DNA from: an uncultured Clostridia bacterium
Lineage (GTDB): Bacteria; Bacillota; Clostridia; Oscillospirales; Acutalibacteraceae
DNA: 49,422 bases
Direction of reading: 5' to 3'
Assembly: GCA_947628665.1 (NCBI GenBank)
Contig: CANRAU010000014.1
Location: forward strand, 1 to 49,422
This document shows positions 42,835-49,422 of the stretch, piece by piece. Position numbers and translations under genes: made by a program. Under the pieces are notes generated by a model. The model searched no databases. It was given only the letters and a program-made list of their open reading frames with translations, and was not told where the DNA came from. Position 1 is the first letter of the stretch; each line of letters starts with the position of its first letter.

Positions 42835-43701
42835 ATGAAAATAGGATTTATCGGTCTCGGCATTATGGGCGAATCCATGTGTGAAAACATCATTCAAAAG
42901 CATGATGACAAAGTTTATGTAAACGATATAAACCGCGCGCAGGTCGAAAAGCTCGCGGCAAAAGGGGCTGTTGCCTGCAAAGACAACACGGAGGTAGCCA
43001 AAAACGCCGACGTCATCCTCACCATGCTCCCAAAATCGGAGCACGTTCGGGCAGTCTACAACGAGATCCTCGACGAACTGCGCGAAGGGATGATATGCAT
43101 CGATATGAGTACGATCGACCCGCAGGTTTCCGTCGAGGTCGCAAACACCGTCAAGGCAAGGGGCGCACAGTTTGTGGATGCTCCCGTAGTCAAATCAAAG
43201 CCCGCTGCGGTAGACGGCACGCTCGGAATTCTTGCGGGCTGCGATGAGGAGCTTTTCCCTGTGATACTGCCGATTCTTCAATATATGGGCTGCAACGTCA
43301 TCCGCATGGGCGGCAACGGCAGAGGACTTGTTATGAAAATTTGCCACAACGCTCTCTGCGCCGAGATACAAAACGGCGTGAACGAAACGATGCTGCTCGC
43401 GAAAAGCTTGGGCGTCTCGGCGGAGGATTTTCACACTGCGGTGTCCTACGGAGGGGCGCAGTGCTTTTACCTTGACGCTCAATGGAAAAATATCGATTCG
43501 GAAAATTGGGCGACTGCGTTCTCGCTTGAAAATGAGAACAAAGATCTCGGCATTTGCAAACGCCTTGCGGACGAAACCGGCGTAAAAATGCCCGGCATGG
43601 AAAATGCGAGAAAGGTTTATGCCAAGGGTATGCGCGCAGGTATCGGCAAAGAGGACTGGCGCGCAACATATAAAATCGTCAGAGGCGATTACGATGCTTG
43701 A
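42835..43701 (+). CDS. yihU: 3-sulfolactaldehyde reductase (YihU/SftD-type beta-hydroxyacid dehydrogenase)
   Basis: NADH-dependent reduction of sulfolactaldehyde to 2,3-dihydroxypropanesulfonate regenerates NAD in fermenting cells. The 288-residue protein has GFIGLGIMG at the N-terminus, MSTIDPQ, DAPVVKSKPAAVDGTL (substrate loop, where relatives acting on other acids have a conserved G-G pattern) and the catalytic lysine in GLVMKICHN. The C-terminal RAGIGKEDW recalls the GRGRQDW of YihU. ATG 42835 is taken rather than 42826, whose ribosome site would be too close. Its end overlaps the next gene by 8 bp. The alternative is hydroxyisobutyrate or tartronate semialdehyde reductase; context argues against it. 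Confidence 0.85.
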   Translation: MKIGFIGLGIMGESMCENIIQKHDDKVYVNDINRAQVEKLAAKGAVACKDNTEVAKNADVILTMLPKSEHVRAVYNEILDELREGMICIDMSTIDPQVSVEVANTVKARGAQFVDAPVVKSKPAAVDGTLGILAGCDEELFPVILPILQYMGCNVIRMGGNGRGLVMKICHNALCAEIQNGVNETMLLAKSLGVSAEDFHTAVSYGGAQCFYLDAQWKNIDSENWATAFSLENENKDLGICKRLADETGVKMPGMENARKVYAKGMRAGIGKEDWRATYKIVRGDYDA

Positions 43702-44359
43702 ACGACTCAACAGCGTCAATGCCGTAAAAATTTATTCGGTTTCCGACGACGTGTTCAAAACGTACGGGCGCGTTTTTGAAGGATATGATTTTTCCGCCCT
43801 GATCCATTATATGGAAAAGCACACGGATATCCCGAAGGACGGCAACGTCTATCTCCCCTCCTGCCCGCACATGGAAAACACCCCCGAGCGTCGGATAATC
43901 GAACGGAATATTTTCGGCGGTATGCCCATTGAGATCGGCTACTGCAACGGACGCAATACAACATATAACGGCTTTGAATATCACAAGTGCAGTGAATTGA
44001 ATATCGCCGTGACGGATTTCATGCTTGTTTTGGGACACGTTTGGCAAATCGAAAACAACAGCTTTCTCGTCGGGAACGAAAAGGTTTTTTACGTCCCAAA
44101 GGGAACGGTGCTGGAGATGTATCAGACAACGCTGCATTTGAGTCCGTGCCGTGTGTGCGACGGCGGATTCAAAGACATTGTCATTCTCGCGCGCGGAACG
44201 AATACGCCCCTTTCGGGCGAAGCAACTCCCGTAACGGACGAGGACGCGCTTTTGCTGCAAACAAACAAGTGGGTGATCGCCCATAAAGAAAGGCTCCCGC
44301 TCGTCAGCCAGGGCGCGCACGTCGGGCTTATCGGCGAGAACAGGGAGCTTAAGTATTGA
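43694..44359 (+). CDS. sftI: DUF4867-type protein, probable sulfoquinovose isomerase (SftI)
   Basis: A 221-residue cupin-like protein: YGRVFEGYDFSALIHYMEKH, LPSCPHMENTPERRIIERN, FGGMPIEIGYCNG, TDFMLVLGHVWQIENN, and a YVPKGTVLEMYQTTLHLSPC stretch with histidine and glutamate residues typical of metal cupins. From memory, the Firmicutes transaldolase pathway uses an isomerase of this family (also named SqvD) to turn sulfoquinovose into sulfofructose; this memory is not certain. AGAGG lies 8 nt ahead of the ATG, which overlaps the reductase gene by 8 bp. A second, different isomerase candidate follows. Confidence 0.72.
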   Translation: MLERLNSVNAVKIYSVSDDVFKTYGRVFEGYDFSALIHYMEKHTDIPKDGNVYLPSCPHMENTPERRIIERNIFGGMPIEIGYCNGRNTTYNGFEYHKCSELNIAVTDFMLVLGHVWQIENNSFLVGNEKVFYVPKGTVLEMYQTTLHLSPCRVCDGGFKDIVILARGTNTPLSGEATPVTDEDALLLQTNKWVIAHKERLPLVSQGAHVGLIGENRELKY

Positions 44360-44368
44360 GGTAAGATT

Positions 44369-45703
44369 ATGAAATTTGAATGTGCATATATCCCCATCGG
44401 CGTGCCGACGTTTCACATCGAAAGCGCGCAAAAGGAATTCGAGAACTCCAAAGCGCTGCTTGAATCGCTCTGCGACGCCGTCCAATGTCCCGATGAAATG
44501 CTTTTGTCAGTCGAAAAGCTCAGCGAATTTTTGCAGACGGTAAACCCGCAGCTGGCAATCGTTCAAAATGTCACTTTTGCGAATGCCGCGTACATAAGCG
44601 AGGTTGTCAAGCGCTTGGACTGCCCCGTGCTTTTGTGGACTTTGCGCGAGCCTGTCATTGACGGCGGCAGGCTCAGACTGAATTCCCTGACCGGAGCGTT
44701 CTCCGCAGGGAACACATTGGCTGCTATGGGCAGGCGGTTTGAATATGTTTTCGGCTCTCCTGCCGAGGCGGCGGTCAGACGCAAGCTTACCGCCGCAATT
44801 GACGCGGCAAAGCTCAAAGCGTCGCTGCAAGAGCTTAACCTCGCCCAAATAGGGCATACGCCGCAGGGCTTCGGCTTCGGCAGAGCGGATGACTGCGATA
44901 TGCTGAGGACGTTCGGCGTCACGCTGCATTCAATTGAGGCGCGCGAACTGATCGAACGTGCAAAAGGGTATTCCGACGCACAGGCGGCAGAATATCTTGG
45001 AAAAGCGGAACGTGCGATAACCGGCCTTTCGGCCATACCCGAAGAGAACAGGCTTGGCTTTGCGCGGCTTTACAAGGCGTATTTTGAATATTGCGCCGAA
45101 AACAACGTCGGTGCGCTCTCCTCCCGCTGCTGGCCGGACTTCTTCACGTCGTTCGGCACGCCCGTTTGCGCGGTGCTCGCCATGCTCAACGATTTCGGGA
45201 TACCCGCCGCGTGCGAAGCGGATTCCTACGGCGCACTCTCCATGTACTGCGCCCAGGCTCTTACGGGTTCGCCTGCGTTTTTCGGCGATCCCGTCTCGAT
45301 GGACGAGGACAAAAACACAATAACATTTTGGCACTGCGGGACTGCCGCCTGTTCGCTTGCCCGCAGTGACACCGGTGCGGTAGCGGGCGTCCACTGCAAC
45401 AGAAAAATAGGCCCGACGCTTGATTTCGGCTGCAAGCCGTGCGAAAGAGCGACGATCCTTCGCATAGGCAAAAAGCCCGGCGGAGACTTCAGGCTCTTTC
45501 TCGCTTGCGGCGAGATACTTGACATGCCCAAGCAGTTCAACGGAACGTCGCTTGTCGTTAAGACCGATTCAAATGCCGCAAATATCATAAACAACGCCGT
45601 CAAAGACGGCTGGGAGCCGCATTTTGCGGTAAGCTACGGCGACATCTCCGCCCAAATGATCGTGCTCGGCAATATGCTCGGCATAGATGTCATTTCTTAC
45701 TGA
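44369..45703 (+). CDS. L-fucose/L-arabinose isomerase-like protein in the sulfoquinovose cluster
   Basis: A 444-residue protein of the FucI/AraA C-terminal-domain superfamily. It starts with a periplasmic-binding-like N-terminal lobe (CAYIPIGVPTFH, IVQNVTFAN) and has the isomerase elements GHTPQGFGFG, GALSSRCWPDFF, AACEADSYGALSMYCAQ (metal-ligand acid region) and FWHCGTAACSLA. It can be expected to isomerise an aldose to a ketose using a divalent metal. In this operon it is either the sulfoquinovose isomerase itself, with the DUF4867 protein in another role, or handles a side-sugar. Its stop overlaps the exporter start by 1 bp (TGATG). Confidence 0.8.
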   Translation: MKFECAYIPIGVPTFHIESAQKEFENSKALLESLCDAVQCPDEMLLSVEKLSEFLQTVNPQLAIVQNVTFANAAYISEVVKRLDCPVLLWTLREPVIDGGRLRLNSLTGAFSAGNTLAAMGRRFEYVFGSPAEAAVRRKLTAAIDAAKLKASLQELNLAQIGHTPQGFGFGRADDCDMLRTFGVTLHSIEARELIERAKGYSDAQAAEYLGKAERAITGLSAIPEENRLGFARLYKAYFEYCAENNVGALSSRCWPDFFTSFGTPVCAVLAMLNDFGIPAACEADSYGALSMYCAQALTGSPAFFGDPVSMDEDKNTITFWHCGTAACSLARSDTGAVAGVHCNRKIGPTLDFGCKPCERATILRIGKKPGGDFRLFLACGEILDMPKQFNGTSLVVKTDSNAANIINNAVKDGWEPHFAVSYGDISAQMIVLGNMLGIDVISY

Positions 45704-46434
45704 TGCGCAATAACATAATCTTTGAAATCATAGTTTTTTTGTCGAATATCGTTCAGTGCGTAACGGGATTTGCCGGCACGGTGCTTGCAATGCCGTTTTC
45801 GGTGATCACCGTGGGCTACGGCGTCGCAAAACCGATACTGAACGTGTTGGGCATTGCCGCCTCGGTCGGCGTCGTCGCCTCCGCTTACAGGAGCATAAAC
45901 AAAAAAGAGTTTTTAAAAATCGTTTGCGTCATGCTCGCGGGCATTATAGCGGGAATGTACCTTGTCACGTTTTTTGCGGGAAGCGAAGCGTTGTTATACA
46001 AGCTGCTCGGCGGCGTGGTCATAGCCTTTGCTCTCATCAACGGGTATCAATTTCTCCGCAAAAAAGAGAGCAAAGATATGAACGGCGTTTGGTCTTTTCT
46101 GTTGCTGGCGGTCGCGGGGGTCGTTCACGGAATGTTTGTCTGCGGCGGACCGTTGCTTGTGACATACGCCTCCGTCAAGCTCAAAGACACAAACGAATTT
46201 CGCGCAACGCTTTCCGCTGTATGGATCGTTCTCAATACGGTTATTCTTTTCGGCGACGTAAGAGCCGGATATTTCACCGGTAACGTCATCATTTTGCTTG
46301 CCGTGTCGCTCGCGGTACTCGCCGCGGCGGTTATCATAGGCAATATCATCAGCAAACGGCTCAGCAAAAACGTGTTTCTCTGTTTGACATACGTTTTGAT
46401 GCTGATAAGCGGCGTTTCGCTGTTTTTAAAGTAG
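45703..46434 (+). CDS. TauE/SafE-family exporter, predicted DHPS exporter
   Basis: A 243-residue inner-membrane protein of the DUF81/TauE group with about eight hydrophobic segments; TauE relatives carry sulfite, sulfoacetate and related anions. The first helix has QCVTGFAGTVLAMPF and the second half VVHGMFVCGGPLLVTYAS, the duplicated family signatures. Sulfoglycolytic bacteria need to expel the C3 sulfonate product, and this gene's place downstream of the reductase points to 2,3-dihydroxypropanesulfonate as cargo. The start is joined to the isomerase-like gene by TGATG. Confidence 0.85.
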   Translation: MRNNIIFEIIVFLSNIVQCVTGFAGTVLAMPFSVITVGYGVAKPILNVLGIAASVGVVASAYRSINKKEFLKIVCVMLAGIIAGMYLVTFFAGSEALLYKLLGGVVIAFALINGYQFLRKKESKDMNGVWSFLLLAVAGVVHGMFVCGGPLLVTYASVKLKDTNEFRATLSAVWIVLNTVILFGDVRAGYFTGNVIILLAVSLAVLAAAVIIGNIISKRLSKNVFLCLTYVLMLISGVSLFLK

Positions 46435-46443
46435 GTGAGGGCT

Positions 46444-47550
46444 TTGCGGGGATTAAACTTACGGGACATCAAATATTCCAACAAAACCGCAGTCCTGTAT
46501 CTTTTGAACAGCCGCCCGAAGCTCAGCCGCAAAGACATTGCGGAGGCTCTTGACCTGACTCCGGCGGCAGTAACCAAAATATGCCAGGGACTCATAAGCG
46601 AGGGGCTTATCAAAGAGATCGGCGAGGTCTGCGACGTCCATAAGGCGGGCGCCGGTCGAAAGAAAATATCGATCGACCTTTGCCTTGACAAATACTACAC
46701 GGTCGGCATAAACGCGGAGATAGACAAAATCACCGTCTCCGTCATTCGGCTTGACGGCAAGCCGGTTTTGTCCGACAGCCTCCCGCCCGATTCGTCTGTA
46801 GACGAGATCGTGTGGTCGAGTCGCGAGACGCTTTATGCCGGCGGGATAGACGCCGAAAAGTTTTTGTGTATCTCGCTGTGCGTTATCGGTTCTCCATGCG
46901 ATAACCGCTTCGGCCTTTGGAATATCGACGAGATAACCGACAAGGCGAGCGCTGTTTTAAAGCTCCCCGTAGTGGTTGAAAACAACATTCGCGCGTTTGC
47001 CACGGCGCAAATGATTTACGGCAAAACCCCGCCCGAAAGATCGCTGCTGTTTTTAAAGTGGGGACCCGGTATCGGTTCGGCAATATCCTCCAACGGCGAA
47101 ATCGTTACGGGCAGCGACGCCGGCGTTGCGGAGATCGGGCATTACATTGTCCGACGGGACGGTCAAAAATGCCGCTGCGGGCGGTACGGCTGCCTGGAGA
47201 CGGAGGTATCCTCCGCCGAAATCATGCGTGAAACCGGCCTCCATTCCGTGCAGGAAGTATTGGAGAGCCGCGATAGCGCCGTCATCCATATTCTCGACTC
47301 CAAAATAGACACGGTCGCGCTGGCGCTTACCAACACGGCAACCATACTCAACGCCGAGAAGATTATACTTTTTGGATCGATGTTCAAAAGCGACGACGTT
47401 GTGGAAAAGCTCGTGCGGCAGTGCCACAGGTACAACATAAACTTTAAAAAAAATATCATGGTTCTTTCCGAACTGAACGACAAAATATCCTACATCGGAG
47501 CGGCGGCTCTGGCGGCAAAGCAGTTCTTTTTTGAAAAAGACAAAAACTGA
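46444..47550 (+). CDS. ROK-family transcriptional regulator, candidate cluster repressor
   Basis: A 368-residue regulator. An N-terminal winged helix (about 1-60: NLRDIKYSNKTAVLYLLN, SRKDIAEALDLTPAAVTKIC) is followed by the ROK sugar-kinase-like domain with the zinc cluster CRCGRYGCLETE and a degenerate phosphate loop, as in NagC/Mlc/XylR repressors that sense sugars. TTG 46444 is chosen because AGGTG stands 6 nt upstream; GTG 46435, directly after the exporter stop, has no ribosome site. Part of the operon it probably controls, through the palindromes at 39982-40066. The inducer may be sulfoquinovose or sulfofructose. Confidence 0.85.
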   Translation: MRGLNLRDIKYSNKTAVLYLLNSRPKLSRKDIAEALDLTPAAVTKICQGLISEGLIKEIGEVCDVHKAGAGRKKISIDLCLDKYYTVGINAEIDKITVSVIRLDGKPVLSDSLPPDSSVDEIVWSSRETLYAGGIDAEKFLCISLCVIGSPCDNRFGLWNIDEITDKASAVLKLPVVVENNIRAFATAQMIYGKTPPERSLLFLKWGPGIGSAISSNGEIVTGSDAGVAEIGHYIVRRDGQKCRCGRYGCLETEVSSAEIMRETGLHSVQEVLESRDSAVIHILDSKIDTVALALTNTATILNAEKIILFGSMFKSDDVVEKLVRQCHRYNINFKKNIMVLSELNDKISYIGAAALAAKQFFFEKDKN

Positions 47551-47644
47551 AGATTCCATGAGAATCAGGCAAGAGGGGAATCGAAGAAAGAATTGCGAAA
47601 AAACAAAAAGAAACGGCTGAGCATTCGGCAAGTAGCCAATGCGC

Positions 47645-47674
47645 TTGCCCCGCATCCTACGGCTATTGTATCAT
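47645..47674 (+). promoter_or_regulatory. Weak promoter candidate before the importer
   Basis: TTGCCC (47645-47650), 18-nt spacer, TATCAT (47669-47674). The importer gene is 217 bp from the regulator, enough for its own control. Confidence 0.35.
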
Positions 47675-47715
47675 GGGCATCCCAAAGCCCGCTGATATTT
47701 TTGCAAGTGTACTAA

Positions 47716-47739
47716 GCAGACCCACTTAAAACCGTCTGC
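47716..47739. promoter_or_regulatory. Inverted repeat in importer leader
   Basis: GCAGAC (47716-47721) and GTCTGC (47734-47739) with a 12-nt spacer. A possible operator or leader hairpin. It is not similar in sequence to the palindromes before yihQ. Confidence 0.4.
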
Positions 47740-47767
47740 AAATCTTAGTTATACGAGGAGAATTTCC

Positions 47768-49180
47768 ATGGTGGAAGCAATGCAAACACACGGCATTAAA
47801 TTCAAGGATAAATTCGGGTATGCACTCGGCGATATGGGCGGTCTTTTCACCTTTTCGCTCATCGCGGCATTCCTCAATATGTTCTACACCGACGTTCTTG
47901 GCATCTCGGCGGGAAAGATAACCGTACTGATGATCGTCGCAAGGGTGTGGGACGCCATCAATGACCCGATGTGGGGTTCGTTTGTGGACTCCCGCAAACC
48001 GACGCGGTTCGGGCGGTTCAGACCGTATATTCTTTGGGCGTCCTTCCCGATGGCGGTCGCCGCGTTTTTGATGTTCTTTAAAGTTCCCGGGCTTTCTGAA
48101 AATCAATATCTTATTTACGCTTACATTACATATATCTTCTACGGTATGATGTATACCGGCGTAAATATTCCTTACGGCTCGCTCGCTTCCACCATCACGG
48201 ACGACGAGATCGAACGCTCCTCGCTCTCCATGTGGCGCTCAATCGGCGCCGGCTTCGGCGGGTTGCCTGCACAGATCCTTTTGCCGCTTGTGGTCTATTC
48301 GGAGATTGCAACGGCGGACGGCTCGACCGTAAAAGTTCTTGATCCGACGAAGCTCTCTATTGCGGTCGGCATTCTCGCCGCGCTTTCTGTATTCGTTTTC
48401 CTTTCTCACTTTAAGCTTACGAAAGAGCGTGTTCAACTACCGCCGACGCAAAAGCAGGGCGATTTCAACGTCCTCAAGACCGTCAAGGTATTGCTTAGAA
48501 ACAAGCCGTTCATCGTGCTTTGCATCATCTCCATGCTGCTCATCTGCTTCCAAATGTACACACAGACGATTTATAACTATCTTTTCAAGAGCTATTATGA
48601 AAAGCCGGGTCTTTACAGCGTAGTCACAATTTGCACATATCTGCCCATGGCCATGTTCCTGCCCGTTATGGGCAAGCTCGTCCGACGCTTCGGCAAAAAA
48701 GAGATATGCGGCGTGGGTCTTGCGTTCTCGGCAGTCGTCAACATACTTATGTACCTTGCCGGTTTTACTTCGATCGCTCAAAATCCGATGATCTTCCTTG
48801 TGCTTCTCTTCTTCTCCGGCGCGGGTCAGACGTTCCTTGTGCTTGAAGTGTGGGCGCTCGTGATGGACGTTATCGACTATCAGGAATTCCTTTCCGGCAG
48901 GCGTGAAGAGGGAACGTCTTACAGCTTTTATTCGTTCACCAGAAAGCTCGGTCAGACGATTGCGGGCGCAGGCGCGTCTGCGGCTTTGGGGCTGATCGGC
49001 TACAACGGCAAGCTTGCCGTTCAGCCGACGGAGGTTCTGCCAAAACTCTATACACTGGCAACGCTCGTTCCGGCTATCATTTTGATGATTATGTTTGTTC
49101 TGACCGCGTTCTGCTACAAGCTCTCCAAGGGAGAGATCGAGAAATTCCACGCAGAGATGGCCAAAAAGGACGAAGCATAA
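47768..49180 (+). CDS. GPH-family symporter, predicted sulfoquinovoside importer
   Basis: A twelve-helix MFS/MelB-type sugar:cation symporter, 470 residues. It has GYALGDMGGLFTFSLIAAF, the helix-II signature WDAINDPMWGSFVDSRKPT, RFGRFRPYILW and the loop FLSGRREEGTSYSFYSF. YihO-like members of this family accompany sulfoquinovosidases in Enterobacteria, so import of sulfoquinovose or sulfoquinovosyl glycerol fits. GAGGAG lies 7 nt ahead of the ATG. Last gene of the cluster; the frame just after its stop enters a phosphoesterase relic. Confidence 0.87.
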   Translation: MVEAMQTHGIKFKDKFGYALGDMGGLFTFSLIAAFLNMFYTDVLGISAGKITVLMIVARVWDAINDPMWGSFVDSRKPTRFGRFRPYILWASFPMAVAAFLMFFKVPGLSENQYLIYAYITYIFYGMMYTGVNIPYGSLASTITDDEIERSSLSMWRSIGAGFGGLPAQILLPLVVYSEIATADGSTVKVLDPTKLSIAVGILAALSVFVFLSHFKLTKERVQLPPTQKQGDFNVLKTVKVLLRNKPFIVLCIISMLLICFQMYTQTIYNYLFKSYYEKPGLYSVVTICTYLPMAMFLPVMGKLVRRFGKKEICGVGLAFSAVVNILMYLAGFTSIAQNPMIFLVLLFFSGAGQTFLVLEVWALVMDVIDYQEFLSGRREEGTSYSFYSFTRKLGQTIAGAGASAALGLIGYNGKLAVQPTEVLPKLYTLATLVPAIILMIMFVLTAFCYKLSKGEIEKFHAEMAKKDEA

Positions 49181-49294
49181 AATCCTGTTTCAAGCATTGC
49201 ACCAACCGTTGCGGGGAGCAGCGACGCCAAGCGCATGGTCTATGTGTTCGGCAACCACGACTTACATCATGAACCGATAAAGCACAAAAACTAG
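49181..49294 (+). pseudogene. Fragment of a metallophosphoesterase gene
   Basis: Starting directly behind the importer stop and in the same frame, 38 codons read to TAG and include AKRMVYVFGNHDLHHEP, the GNHD metal motif of calcineurin-like phosphoesterases, with no more of the domain on either side. This is a degraded or truncated gene piece. The same motif family is intact at 36290 (VFGNHDHEG) but the flanks differ. Confidence 0.5.
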
Positions 49295-49315
49295 GCGGTC
49301 CGATTTGGACCGCCT
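49293..49315. terminator. Hairpin at the right end
   Basis: AGGCGGTCC (49293-49301) and GGACCGCCT (49307-49315), a perfect 9-bp stem with 5-nt loop, at the inner edge of the terminal repeat. The T tract is poor on the plus strand. Confidence 0.6.
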
Positions 49316-49422
49316 CAGTTTGACGATAAACTGTTTTGCGATAGAAAAACAACCAAAAGTTTTCGCCCGCCTTTTTCAAAAGGCGGCGGGGTTGAGGGGC
49401 GGCGCCCTCATCGCAGCCCGCA
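49315..49422. repeat. Right terminal copy of the dispersed repeat, cut by window edge
   Basis: Bases 49315-49390 are the inverted partner of 1-76. Beyond them TGAGGG/CCCTCA forms another short hairpin and TCGCAGCCCGCA repeats 22373-22384, showing that a hairpin array like that at 22323-22560 begins here. Confidence 0.8.

Overview
The window reads as chromosomal DNA of a GC-rich (by eye mid-50s percent or higher), low-oxygen Bacillota of the class Clostridia, probably gut-associated. Reasons: a CIRCE-controlled hrcA-grpE-dnaK-dnaJ operon in Firmicutes order, strong GGAGG ribosome binding sites, TTGACA/TATAAT promoters, tRNA genes with encoded CCA, a MurL/MurD2 cell-wall pair, and a sulfoquinovose cluster of the gut-Firmicutes transaldolase type. 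Genus cannot be decided from this sequence.

Left part (1-5.7 kb): a divergent sugar/amine locus (two-domain class II aldolase, class III aminotransferase, TetR regulator, FGGY kinase). 5.8-12.4 kb: heat-shock operon, then a fused aroE-aroK and aroQ. 12.4-13.6 kb: a small AT-richer islet with a SLOG-like protein and a divergent XRE regulator. 13.7-19.3 kb: lipoprotein, rlmH, yycJ-like hydrolase, GDPD phosphodiesterase, EF-G paralogue. 19.5-22.2 kb: murL-murD2, followed by a roughly 240-bp array of perfect short hairpins. 22.7-27.4 kb: an M14-like protein without metal ligands, nudF-maf-patatin, a DUF3048 lipoprotein, tRNA-Ala(CGC). 27.7-31.1 kb: glycogen phosphorylase and an SDR reductase.

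31.1-37.2 kb is a tightly packed six-gene operon with three phosphoester-type hydrolases (PI-PLC-X fold, PHP/CehA, calcineurin-like), an alpha/beta hydrolase, a split CehA N-terminal domain and a GPH symporter. 37.3-39.8 kb holds an FAD oxidoreductase, an XRE regulator and tRNA-Thr(CGU).

Immediately after tRNA-Thr comes the most interesting block (39.9-49.2 kb): sulfoquinovosidase, sulfofructose transaldolase, sulfolactaldehyde reductase, a DUF4867/SftI-type isomerase, an L-fucose-isomerase-like protein, a TauE exporter, a ROK regulator and a GPH importer. Together they would import sulfoquinovosides, release and isomerise sulfoquinovose, move its C3 unit to glyceraldehyde-3-P, reduce sulfolactaldehyde to dihydroxypropanesulfonate (DHPS) and export it. 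The block differs in codon use from the left-hand genes and starts at a consensus promoter embedded in two palindromes. Its glycosidase has all but one of the sulfonate-pocket residues of E. coli YihQ, and there are two candidate isomerases.

Both window ends carry inverted copies of one ~76-bp repeat (71/76 identical), and a related module sits at 22.3 kb. The window may therefore be a contig broken at dispersed repeats. No CRISPR array, transposase, integrase, rRNA or prophage was seen.
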